Shown: positions 1-5,774, counted from the stretch's first letter. The stretch: DNA of 6,826 nucleotides from JBFIHZ01 sp041601535 (GCA_041601535.1 JBFIHZ010000228.1:1-6826); one strand, 5' to 3'. Notes: generated by a model not told the origin, from the sequence alone. Translations and numbers: made by a program.

Positions 1-45
1 GCAGTAAACCCGCCTGCCTGCACGAACGCCCGCTTACCGGCCGAG

Positions 46-1383
46 TTACAGAATGTAGCGGCTGAGGTCCTCGTCGCTGGCCAGGGCATCAAGGTGCTCG
101 TCCACGAAACCGGCGTCGATGGTATAGGTTTCACCCGAGCGGTCCGGCGCGTCATAGGAAATCACGTCCAGCAGCCGCTCCATCACGGTATGCAGCCGCC
201 TGGCGCCGATGTTCTCGGTGGTTTCATTCACCTTGTAGGCGATCTCGGCGATGCGTCGCACACCGTTGTCGGTAAACTCGATATTCACCCCTTCGGTGGC
301 CATCAAGGCCCTGTACTGCTCGGTCAGTGAAGCCTGTGGTTCGGTCAGGATACGGGTGAAGTCTTCCACCGACAGCGCGCGCAGTTCCACCCGGATCGGC
401 AGACGGCCCTGCAGTTCGGGGATCAGGTCAGACGGCTTGGCCAGGTGGAAGGCGCCGGAAGCAATAAACAGCATATGGTCGGTTTTGACCACGCCATTGC
501 GGGTGGACACCGTGCAACCCTCGACCAACGGCAGCAGATCGCGCTGCACACCTTCGCGGGACACATCGGCGCCGGCGTACTCTGAGCGTTTGGCCACCTT
601 GTCCAGCTCATCGATAAAAACAATGCCGTTCTGCTCGGCGTTTTCCAGTGCCTGCTGCTTGATCTCTTCCTCGTTGATCAGCTTGGCGGCCTCGTCATCG
701 ATCAGCAATGGCAACGCATCGCGCACCTTCATTTTGCGCTTTTGCTTCTTGCCGCCGGACAGATTTTGGAACATGCCCTGCAACTGGCTGGCCATTTCCT
801 CCATGCCGGGTGGGGTCATGATTTCCACGCCCATCTGGGCGGTCACGTCAAACTCGATCTCGCGGTCATCCAGTTCGCCATGCACCAGCTGGTAGCGCAA
901 CTTCTGTCGGGTTTTGCTGGCTGAATCATCTTCCGACTGCGGTTCGTTGGCAAAACCGATGCCCTGGGGCTTGGGCAGCAGTACGTCCAGAATGCGGTCA
1001 TAGGCTGCGTCCTGGGCACGTGAGCGTACCCGTGACATGGCCTGTTCGCGGGTCATTTTTACCGCCGTGTCCACCAGGTCGCGGATAATGGCTTCCACGT
1101 CCTTGCCGACGTAGCCCACCTCGGTGAACTTGGTGGCTTCCACCTTGATGAACGGCGCGTTCGCCAGGTGCGCCAGGCGCCGGGCAATCTCGGTTTTACC
1201 CACACCCGTGGGACCGATCATCAGGATGTTCTTGGGGGTGATTTCATTGCGCAGGTCTTCGCTGACCTGCATGCGGCGCCAGCGGTTGCGCAGGGCGATC
1301 GCCACGGCGCGCTTGGCATCCGATTGGCCAATAATGTGCTTGTCCAGTTCCTGGACAATTTCACGTGGTGTCATTTGGGACAT
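46..1383 (-). CDS. hslU: HslU, AAA+ unfoldase subunit of the HslVU protease
   Basis: This is the ATPase that recognises, unfolds and threads protein substrates into the HslV peptidase chamber in the cytoplasm. The 445 residues match the family length (443 in E. coli) and align along the whole chain. Visible motifs are Walker A GPTGVGKT (57-64), the pore loop GYVG (90-93), the variable intermediate I-domain (about 110-243, most divergent near 140-160), Walker B IVFIDELDK (254-262) and the sensor-2 motif NIGARR (391-396). The C-terminal tail DEDLSRYIL is nearly identical to the E. coli tail that docks into HslV and activates it. The ATG start gives the classic MSxMTPREIV opening. The gene begins two bases after the hslV stop, so the two are surely co-transcribed and probably translationally coupled; no strong Shine-Dalgarno is seen. 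Only 45 bases follow its stop in the window and I see no clear terminator in them. Confidence 0.98.
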   Translation of the reverse strand: MSQMTPREIVQELDKHIIGQSDAKRAVAIALRNRWRRMQVSEDLRNEITPKNILMIGPTGVGKTEIARRLAHLANAPFIKVEATKFTEVGYVGKDVEAIIRDLVDTAVKMTREQAMSRVRSRAQDAAYDRILDVLLPKPQGIGFANEPQSEDDSASKTRQKLRYQLVHGELDDREIEFDVTAQMGVEIMTPPGMEEMASQLQGMFQNLSGGKKQKRKMKVRDALPLLIDDEAAKLINEEEIKQQALENAEQNGIVFIDELDKVAKRSEYAGADVSREGVQRDLLPLVEGCTVSTRNGVVKTDHMLFIASGAFHLAKPSDLIPELQGRLPIRVELRALSVEDFTRILTEPQASLTEQYRALMATEGVNIEFTDNGVRRIAEIAYKVNETTENIGARRLHTVMERLLDVISYDAPDRSGETYTIDAGFVDEHLDALASDEDLSRYIL

Positions 1384-1385
1384 GG

Positions 1386-1928
1386 TTACGTGGTTTCCAG
1401 TGTTTCGATGGTGAGATTGGTGTTGGTGTAGATGCAGATATCTGCAGCAATCCCAAGGGCATGGCGGGCAATGGTTTCGGCATCCAGTTCGGTATGCTCC
1501 AGCAACGCCATGGCAGCCGCCTGAGCAAACGGTCCGCCGGAACCGATGGCGATCAGGCCATGTTCCGGTTCGATCACGTCACCATTGCCGGAAATCAGCA
1601 GGGAATTATTCTTGTCAGCAATGGCCAGCAAGGCTTCCAGCCGGCGCAGGGCACGGTCAGTGCGCCAATCCTTGGCCATTTCCACCGCAGCACGCACCAG
1701 GTGGCCGGAATGCTTTTCCAGCTTGCCTTCGAAGCGTTCAAACAGGGTAAACGCGTCCGCCGTGGCACCGGCAAAACCGGCGATCACCTGGTTTTTGAAC
1801 AGCCGCCTTACCTTGCGGGCATTTGCTTTCATTACGGTATTGCCCAGCGTGACCTGGCCGTCGCCGCCCATGACCACTTTGTTGCCGCGCCGTACCGAGC
1901 AAATCGTTGTACCGCGATATTGTTCCAC
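1386..1928 (-). CDS. hslV: HslV, threonine peptidase subunit of the HslVU protease
   Basis: This is the proteasome-beta-like peptidase; two hexameric rings form the proteolytic chamber capped by HslU. It has 180 residues against 176 in E. coli. The start is GTG and gives a six-residue propeptide MEQYRG before the TTI sequence, so Thr7 should become the N-terminal nucleophile after autoprocessing. With that offset, the mature-enzyme active-site residues are all present: Asp17 is D23, Lys33 is K39 and Ser124 is S130 in the GSGG loop. Other conserved blocks are GNTVMK, KDWRTDRALRRLEALL, ISGNGDV and DICIYTN. It is the first gene of the hslVU operon and is preceded by a heat-shock type promoter whose -10 element lies 33 bases upstream. 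No strong ribosome binding site precedes the GTG, but no better in-frame start exists. Confidence 0.98.
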   Translation of the reverse strand: MEQYRGTTICSVRRGNKVVMGGDGQVTLGNTVMKANARKVRRLFKNQVIAGFAGATADAFTLFERFEGKLEKHSGHLVRAAVEMAKDWRTDRALRRLEALLAIADKNNSLLISGNGDVIEPEHGLIAIGSGGPFAQAAAMALLEHTELDAETIARHALGIAADICIYTNTNLTIETLETT

Positions 1929-1961
1929 TGTGATGTCTCGCTTGTTTGCAGGTTCTCAAAA

Positions 1962-1988
1962 ATGGGGATGTCACCTGCCATTTGCAAG
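1962..1988 (-). promoter_or_regulatory. Predicted sigma-32 (RpoH) heat-shock promoter of hslVU
   Basis: Read on the minus strand, a -35 element CTTGCA (1983-1988; consensus CTTGAA, 5 of 6) is followed after 15 bases by a perfect -10 core CCCCAT (1962-1967), continuing as TTTTT. Both the CATCCCCATTT context and the 15-base spacing are like the E. coli groE promoter. HslVU is a known RpoH regulon member in E. coli, and the element sits at the right place, giving an expected leader of roughly 25-30 bases before the GTG of hslV. The call rests on motif, spacing and gene identity together. Confidence 0.82.
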
Positions 1989-2330
1989 ACGCGGAACTGC
2001 CTGACCGGCGTTTGCCTGCCGCTGGCCTGATCCGGCTGCTGGGGCTACCGCTTACCCTGCGGCTAACGCAGGCCCGCATTGCTTTCGATGCGGCCTTGCT
2101 GGGTTTATAGTGGTTATCGTGAGCCCCGGCTGGGATAATTTGTCGCAGCGGCGGGTAAGGGCAAGTCAGCCTGGCCAGTGAAGCGCGTATTACGGTGTCA
2201 CAGCGAATCCGATTGGGCTGACAGGCAAATTGGCAAGTAAAAGCAACGAGGTAGGTGTTTTGCGTATTGAAGCTTTCGAGGCGGATAGGTCGGCAGTTTT
2301 ACGGGTTCACTGGCCTGGCGGCAAGCCACA
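1989..2330. other. Divergent intergenic region with inverted repeats, no convincing gene
   Basis: This stretch between hslV and the ribA-type gene has no reading frame resembling a known protein. It holds two adjacent small hairpins: CCTGCG/CGCAGG (2056-2061 with 2067-2072) and CCGCAT/ATGCGG (2074-2079 with 2088-2093). It also holds two longer-range inverted pairs: GTCAGCC/GGCTGAC (2165-2171 with 2216-2222) and the perfect 10-base pair GGCCAGTGAA/TTCACTGGCC (2173-2182 with 2306-2315). TATAGT (2105-2110) and GATAAT (2134-2139) resemble -10 elements for the plus strand, but no good -35 partner is seen at the right distance. I do not see the conserved blocks of the FMN riboswitch. Confidence 0.45.
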
Positions 2331-2987
2331 ATGCGTCACCGGGGTACGATGATGCCGGATCAGGACCAGCACCTGGGCGGCGGGAATGACGAGGCCTGCA
2401 TCACTGAAGAAGCCTCCGCCATGCTGCCCACGCGCTTCGGTGATATGCGCATCCGGGTGTATACCAACGAACTGGGCGCGGAATCCATGGCAATTATCTC
2501 CGGTACGCCCGATGCTGCTTCAGCCGTGCCGGTGCGGGTGCACTCAGCCTGCATCACCGGTGAAGTGCTGGGCTCCATGAAATGCGATTGCAAATCGCAG
2601 CTGGACTATGCACTGAAATTTATCGCCGAGCATGGCGGCGTGGTGATTTACCTGCCGCAGGAAGGGCGCGGGGTCGGGCTGGTCAACAAGATTCGCGCCT
2701 ATGCCTTGCAGGACGAGGGGATGGATACGGTGGAGGCCAACCGCGCGCTGGGTTTGCCGGATGATGCACGCAGCTATCATGACGCAGCCTGCATCCTGGC
2801 CAGCCTGGGCATTGGCAACATCCGGCTGCTGACGAATAATCCACTGAAAGTTTCCGAGTTGCAGAAACTGGGGATCGAAGTGAGTGAGCGTCTGCCGATG
2901 CCATTGATGGCCAACAAACATTCAGCGGATTATTTGAAAACCAAGCACCAACGCATGGGTCACCTGTTTGAGATCAACGACATCTGA
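2331..2987 (+). CDS. ribA: GTP cyclohydrolase II (RibA type, stand-alone)
   Basis: It catalyses the first committed step of riboflavin synthesis: GTP to 2,5-diamino-6-ribosylamino-4(3H)-pyrimidinone 5'-phosphate, with release of formate and pyrophosphate. The 218 residues form one GTP cyclohydrolase II domain with no DHBP-synthase (RibB) part. The zinc ligands are C74, C85 and C87 (HSAC and KCDC). The nucleotide loop PQEGRGVGL is at 109-117. Y124 and R147 match E. coli Tyr105 and Arg128, the residues assigned to ring opening and to covalent attack. The end YLKTKHQRMGHLF is also typical. The first 30 or so residues extend beyond E. coli RibA and look unstructured. ATG codons at 2349 and 2352 are alternative starts and are better placed after a GGGG stretch (2341-2344); 2331 has no clear ribosome binding site, and an in-frame stop at 2286 with no intervening ATG, GTG or TTG limits it upstream. 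A paralogue with a specialised role is possible, since the rest of the genome is not visible. Confidence 0.93.
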   Translation: MRHRGTMMPDQDQHLGGGNDEACITEEASAMLPTRFGDMRIRVYTNELGAESMAIISGTPDAASAVPVRVHSACITGEVLGSMKCDCKSQLDYALKFIAEHGGVVIYLPQEGRGVGLVNKIRAYALQDEGMDTVEANRALGLPDDARSYHDAACILASLGIGNIRLLTNNPLKVSELQKLGIEVSERLPMPLMANKHSADYLKTKHQRMGHLFEINDI

Positions 2988-3063
2988 GCAGCTGCTAGCT
3001 CTGTGCGGGTGCGCCTGACCGCTGTCATTAACCGCACTGCACGCAACCTGTAAATCACAGCAG

Positions 3064-3068
3064 AAGGA
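3064..3068 (+). promoter_or_regulatory. Ribosome binding site of the cupin gene
   Basis: AAGGA lies eight bases before the ATG at 3077, which fixes that start. It is one of the clearer Shine-Dalgarno sites in the window. Confidence 0.75.
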
Positions 3069-3076
3069 TATCCGGA

Positions 3077-3442
3077 ATGAACCGAAACGCTGTCAACCTG
3101 GCGGAAAAGTTCAAACGCATCGCGGAACCCTGGTCACCGCGTGTCATCGCCGAACTGAACGATTACCAGATCAAGCTGGCCCGGCTGGAAGGCGAATTCG
3201 TCTGGCATGACCATGCCGACACCGACGAGATGTTCCTGTGCCTGGAAGGCTCGCTGACGCTACACTTCCGCGATGGCCAGGTGCCGCTGCAGGCCGGCGA
3301 AATGTACGTGGTGCCGCGTGGCGTGGAACACAAACCGGTGGCGGAGCCCGGCTGCAAGGTGATGCTGATCGAGCCACGCGGCGTGGTAAATACCGGCGAG
3401 GCGGTCAGTGAGCTGACGGCTGCCCAGGATCAGTGGGTGTGA
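3077..3442 (+). CDS. Small single-domain cupin protein
   Basis: This is a 121-residue cytoplasmic beta-barrel protein of the cupin superfamily. Cupin motif 1 runs from G39 to G58 with the metal-ligand pattern HxH(x4)E as H44, H46 and E51. Motif 2 runs from G74 (GEMYVVPRGVEH) with the fourth ligand H85. All four usual metal ligands are therefore present, so an Fe-, Mn- or Ni-dependent enzyme is possible, although many proteins of this size only bind a ligand. There is no signal peptide and no second domain. Its stop is five bases before the ATG of the following membrane-protein gene, which strongly suggests one transcript. The substrate cannot be told from sequence. The close link to a membrane protein and a halogenase downstream allows a role in the same pathway, but that is inference. 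Confidence 0.88.
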   Translation: MNRNAVNLAEKFKRIAEPWSPRVIAELNDYQIKLARLEGEFVWHDHADTDEMFLCLEGSLTLHFRDGQVPLQAGEMYVVPRGVEHKPVAEPGCKVMLIEPRGVVNTGEAVSELTAAQDQWV

Positions 3443-3447
3443 ACGGC

Positions 3448-4059
3448 ATGGCAGCCAGCCTGTTCAACGCGCTGTGGCAGGCTGCATTGCCGGTTGGGCT
3501 GGCGAGCTTTGCCCTGGTGTGGTGGGTGCTGGATCACGACCAGTTCAACGGCGTATCCAGCCTGAAAGAACTTGAAGGCCGGGTAAAAAAGATTTCTGCC
3601 GATAAAAAGAAAGCAAAAAAGGCGCAGAAGGCCAGCAAGGCCAACACCTCGAATAACACCGCCAGCAACAGCGGCAACGTCAGTGGACCTGCGCCGGCGC
3701 CCGTCAGGCCGCTGAACCGGGTGCATAACAAATGGCTGTCTTTTGGCGGAGGATTCTACGGCGTGGTGGCGCTGTTGACCTATGCGCTGATCGAACTGGA
3801 TGAGATCGGCGATTTTTTCGCCAATTACAATGGCCTGTGGCACCTGATTGAAACCATCAGCGTGCAGCAGCTGGTGGCGCTGCTGGTGGCCTCCATCATG
3901 AATTTTGTCACCGCCATCACCTGGCCGGTGTACTGGATGAATCACATTCGCGGGGAGCATATGTGGATGTGGTTCGTGGCCGCCTATGGTGGCTACTGGC
4001 TGGGTTGCAAGCTGGCACTGCGCAGGCATGCCCGGCGTGCCCTGGCCGTGGGTGAATGA
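3448..4059 (+). CDS. Unrecognised membrane protein with a Lys/Ala/Asn-rich linker
   Basis: I do not recognise the family by name. With the ATG at 3448 it has 203 residues; a GTG at 3433, overlapping the cupin stop, would add five. Four hydrophobic segments are visible: about 7-28, 98-117, 141-163 and 172-190. Between the first and second lies a long polar linker: Lys/Ala-rich (47-65), then Asn/Ser-rich (66-79), then Pro/Ala-rich (80-88). The part from KWLSFGGGFYGVVALL onwards looks like a compact three-helix unit, with conserved-looking WPVYW and AYGGYWLG segments, and the tail is basic (RRHARR). It probably sits in the inner membrane. No catalytic motif or signal-peptide cleavage site is seen. 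Its 5' end is nearly contiguous with the cupin gene, so co-expression is likely. The linker codons contain two in-frame A AAA AAG heptamers. AGGA at 3426-3429 is badly spaced for either start, so translation may depend on coupling to the cupin gene. Confidence 0.8.
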   Translation: MAASLFNALWQAALPVGLASFALVWWVLDHDQFNGVSSLKELEGRVKKISADKKKAKKAQKASKANTSNNTASNSGNVSGPAPAPVRPLNRVHNKWLSFGGGFYGVVALLTYALIELDEIGDFFANYNGLWHLIETISVQQLVALLVASIMNFVTAITWPVYWMNHIRGEHMWMWFVAAYGGYWLGCKLALRRHARRALAVGE

Positions 4060-4102
4060 GCCGGCCGCACCGCTGGCGATCAGCCGCCCCGCGGCGGCCG
4101 GT
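4060..4102 (+). promoter_or_regulatory. GC-rich inverted repeat upstream of the leader and halogenase
   Basis: A perfect eight-base stem CCGGCCGC (4061-4068) with GCGGCCGG (4094-4101) encloses a smaller hairpin GCTG/CAGC (4072-4075 with 4081-4084), and G4060 with T4102 could add a wobble pair. It begins right after the stop of the membrane-protein gene and ends nine bases before the AGGAG of the leader reading frame. No T tract follows, so it is not a standard intrinsic terminator. It could be an mRNA stabiliser, an attenuator or a Rho-related element. Confidence 0.45.
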
Positions 4103-4111
4103 GAAGTAATC

Positions 4112-4116
4112 AGGAG
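4112..4116 (+). promoter_or_regulatory. Strong ribosome binding site in front of a 15-codon leader
   Basis: AGGAG sits six bases before the ATG at 4123. It is 50 bases before the halogenase start at 4167, too far to serve it directly, so it argues that the short leader frame is translated. Confidence 0.6.
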
Positions 4117-4122
4117 CCGTTT

Positions 4123-4170
4123 ATGCAAACCAACAGACGAGGAAACATGCCGATGGAGCTGAGTGAATGA
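4123..4170 (+). CDS. Putative 15-residue leader peptide coupled to the halogenase
   Basis: ATG at 4123, six bases after an AGGAG, opens a frame encoding MQTNRRGNMPMELSE and ends with TGA at 4168-4170. That stop overlaps the halogenase ATG at 4167-4169 as ATGA, the standard layout for translational coupling. The peptide has no tryptophan and no run of one amino acid, so a classical amino-acid attenuator is unlikely. It may serve only to deliver ribosomes past the GC-rich stem to the halogenase start. I know of no named family for it. The frame could also be chance, because the halogenase has its own GGAG (4155-4158) eight bases before its ATG. Confidence 0.4.
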   Translation: MQTNRRGNMPMELSE

Positions 4171-5675
4171 AGCCCGGTTTGAACAGCGTACTGGTACTGG
4201 GGGGCGGATCAGCCGGATTCCTGTCGGCCCTGACCTTCAAGGCGGTGCTGCCGGATGTGCAGGTGACGGTATTGCACTCCTCCGGTATTCCGGTGATCGG
4301 GGTGGGTGAATCCACCACCCGCGCCTTGCCAGCATTCCTGCACGGCACCCTGGGGCTGGACCGGGCGGAGTTCTACCGCGCGGTGCGGCCGATCTGGAAG
4401 GTGGGTCAGCGGCTGGACTGGGGCGCCAAAGACCGCAGCCATTTCAACTACCCGTTTGACTCCTTTCTGACCAATAAACGGCCGGATCTGCGCATGGCCA
4501 ACATGCATTACTGCCTGCACGACATGCAGGATGCCGGCCTAAGTTACAGCCAGATGGACCAGATGCGCTCGCCGGTGTTTGTAGACCGCATGGGCAACGT
4601 GTCGATGCGTGAAACCTTTGGCTACCATATCGAAAACAAGCGCTTCCTGGACTTCCTCGAAGCCACCGCCCGCGCCCGCGGCATCACCATCATTGACGGC
4701 CAGGTGCAGCAGGTGATGCAGGCTGAGAACGGCGACATCGACGCGCTCAGCCTGAAAGACGGCTCATCGGTAACGGCCGACGTGTTTGTTGACTGTTCCG
4801 GTTTCCGCTCCCTGCTGCTGCGTGAAACCCTGGGCGAGAAGCCGGTGAGCTACTCGGACAGCCTGTTCGCCGATTCCGCCGCGGTGGGTTCGTGGAAACG
4901 CGATACGCCGATTATTCCGTACACCAAGGCCAACACCATGGAGCATGGCTGGTGCTGGAACATCGAATTCACCGAGCACATCACCCGTGGCTACGTGTTC
5001 TCATCGCAGTTTTGCTCGGAAGATGAGGCCATTGCCGAGCTGAAAGCCAAAAACCCCAAGCTGGGCGATGATATCCGGGTGCTGCGCTTTCCATCGCAGC
5101 GGTACGAGAATTTCTGGGTTAAAAACGTGATCGCCATCGGCAATTCCTCCGGCTTTGTCGAGCCACTGGAGGCCACCGCGTTGCAATTGATCGTGGAACA
5201 GTTGCGCTTTGTCACCAAGGCCTTCCAGGACAGTGAGGGCGACCCGCCACAGGTCATGCGGAATTATGAAAATTACCGTTACCGTGCACGCTGGGATGAT
5301 GTGCGCGACTTCCTGGCGCTGCACTACAAGTACAACCAGCACAGCGATTCGGAGTTCTGGAAATTCGCCCGCTCGCAAACATCGCTGGGCGGGGCGGAAG
5401 AGTTTGTCGAGTATTACCAGAAAGCCGGACCATCGTTCCTGTCGCTGGGTATGATCGGCGACCGCAGCATCTTCGGTTTTGACGGCTACATCAATATGCT
5501 GGTGGGGCAGAAAGTGCCGACCGAACGGCCGCCCCGGCTGAGCGACCAGGACATCGCCGGGTGGAAGAAACACCAGGCCGAGGTGCGCGCCCGCGCAGCC
5601 TCGGCGCTGACCGCCGAACAGGCGCTGGAACTGGTGCACAGCCCTGGCTTTAACTGGAACAGAGTGCGGTTCTGA
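4167..5675 (+). CDS. Flavin-dependent halogenase, tryptophan-halogenase family
   Basis: This family uses FADH2 from a separate flavin reductase, O2 and halide to form hypohalous acid, which passes to an active-site lysine near the substrate. The 502 residues are slightly fewer than in PrnA (538). Visible are the FAD-binding GGGSAGF (12-18), the IGVGEST loop (44-50), K78 in IWKVG at the place of catalytic PrnA Lys79 (one residue nearer the following Trp), DCSGFRSLLLRE (209-220), and GNSSGFVEPLEATAL (325-339), where E335 matches PrnA Glu346. WDDVRDFLALHYK (376-388) is also typical. The diagnostic WxWxIP motif reads WCWNIE (262-267), with Glu for Pro. I recall this variant from a largely uncharacterised clade, so the substrate may be something other than free tryptophan. 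A GGAG eight bases upstream and the ATGA overlap with the leader support the start. No flavin reductase is encoded in the window. An FAD monooxygenase without halogenating activity is the main alternative. Confidence 0.9.
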   Translation: MKPGLNSVLVLGGGSAGFLSALTFKAVLPDVQVTVLHSSGIPVIGVGESTTRALPAFLHGTLGLDRAEFYRAVRPIWKVGQRLDWGAKDRSHFNYPFDSFLTNKRPDLRMANMHYCLHDMQDAGLSYSQMDQMRSPVFVDRMGNVSMRETFGYHIENKRFLDFLEATARARGITIIDGQVQQVMQAENGDIDALSLKDGSSVTADVFVDCSGFRSLLLRETLGEKPVSYSDSLFADSAAVGSWKRDTPIIPYTKANTMEHGWCWNIEFTEHITRGYVFSSQFCSEDEAIAELKAKNPKLGDDIRVLRFPSQRYENFWVKNVIAIGNSSGFVEPLEATALQLIVEQLRFVTKAFQDSEGDPPQVMRNYENYRYRARWDDVRDFLALHYKYNQHSDSEFWKFARSQTSLGGAEEFVEYYQKAGPSFLSLGMIGDRSIFGFDGYINMLVGQKVPTERPPRLSDQDIAGWKKHQAEVRARAASALTAEQALELVHSPGFNWNRVRF

Positions 5676-5720
5676 ACGGCGCAGTAACACGCCACGCCCA
5701 GCGGCTTTAACCGCGGCTGA

Positions 5721-5758
5721 TGCATCACCGGCTAAGGCTTGCCTGGCCCGGTGCTGCA
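5721..5758. terminator. Imperfect inverted repeat between convergent genes, possible two-way terminator
   Basis: TGCA (5721-5724) and CACCGG (5726-5731) pair with CCGGTG (5748-5753) and TGCA (5755-5758), leaving one T-C mismatch; AGG and CCT (5735-5737 with 5742-5744) can pair within the loop. It lies between the ends of the convergent halogenase and LysR genes, the usual place for a shared terminator. Neither side has a T tract, so intrinsic termination would be weak. Confidence 0.4.
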
Positions 5759-5774
5759 GTTGATCTGTGCGGCT

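Noticed and set aside
1..45. Terminator downstream of hslU
   Set aside because: Only 45 bases are visible; short GCAGGC-type repeats are direct, not a convincing stem, and there is no T tract.
251..895. A 214-codon open frame on the plus strand opposite hslU
   Set aside because: It lies entirely antisense to a highly conserved gene, is Ser/Arg-rich as expected from a shadow frame, and resembles no family.
1365..2030. A 221-codon plus-strand frame opposite hslV and its promoter
   Set aside because: It is antisense to hslV over most of its length and has no family resemblance; the sigma-32 promoter explains its distal part better.
2100..2330. FMN riboswitch upstream of the ribA-type gene
   Set aside because: I looked for the conserved GGGGTGAAAGTCCCC-like and later RFN blocks and did not find them in order.
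2715..2735. Met131 in QDEGMDTVEAN of the GTP cyclohydrolase II, considered as the Tyr-to-Met switch reported for Streptomyces SCO6655, which makes the formylated product
   Set aside because: Counting from the zinc cysteines, the catalytic E. coli Tyr105 is the Tyr in IRAY, which is retained here as Y124. Met131 aligns with E. coli residue 112, which varies in the family, so the normal product is expected.
2988..2998. AGCAGCTGCT palindrome right after the ribA-type stop
   Set aside because: A loopless short palindrome with no T tract; too small to call as an operator or terminator.
3003..3037. GTGCGG/CCGCAC inverted repeat after the ribA-type gene as a terminator
   Set aside because: The loop is 23 bases, the stem only six pairs, and no T tract follows.
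3430..4128. A 232-codon minus-strand frame opposite the membrane-protein gene
   Set aside because: His/Gln/Pro-rich shadow translation. The plus-strand frame has coherent membrane segments and sits in a co-directional gene series.
5001..5690. A 229-codon minus-strand frame opposite the halogenase
   Set aside because: It is antisense to clearly recognisable halogenase motifs, so it is a shadow.
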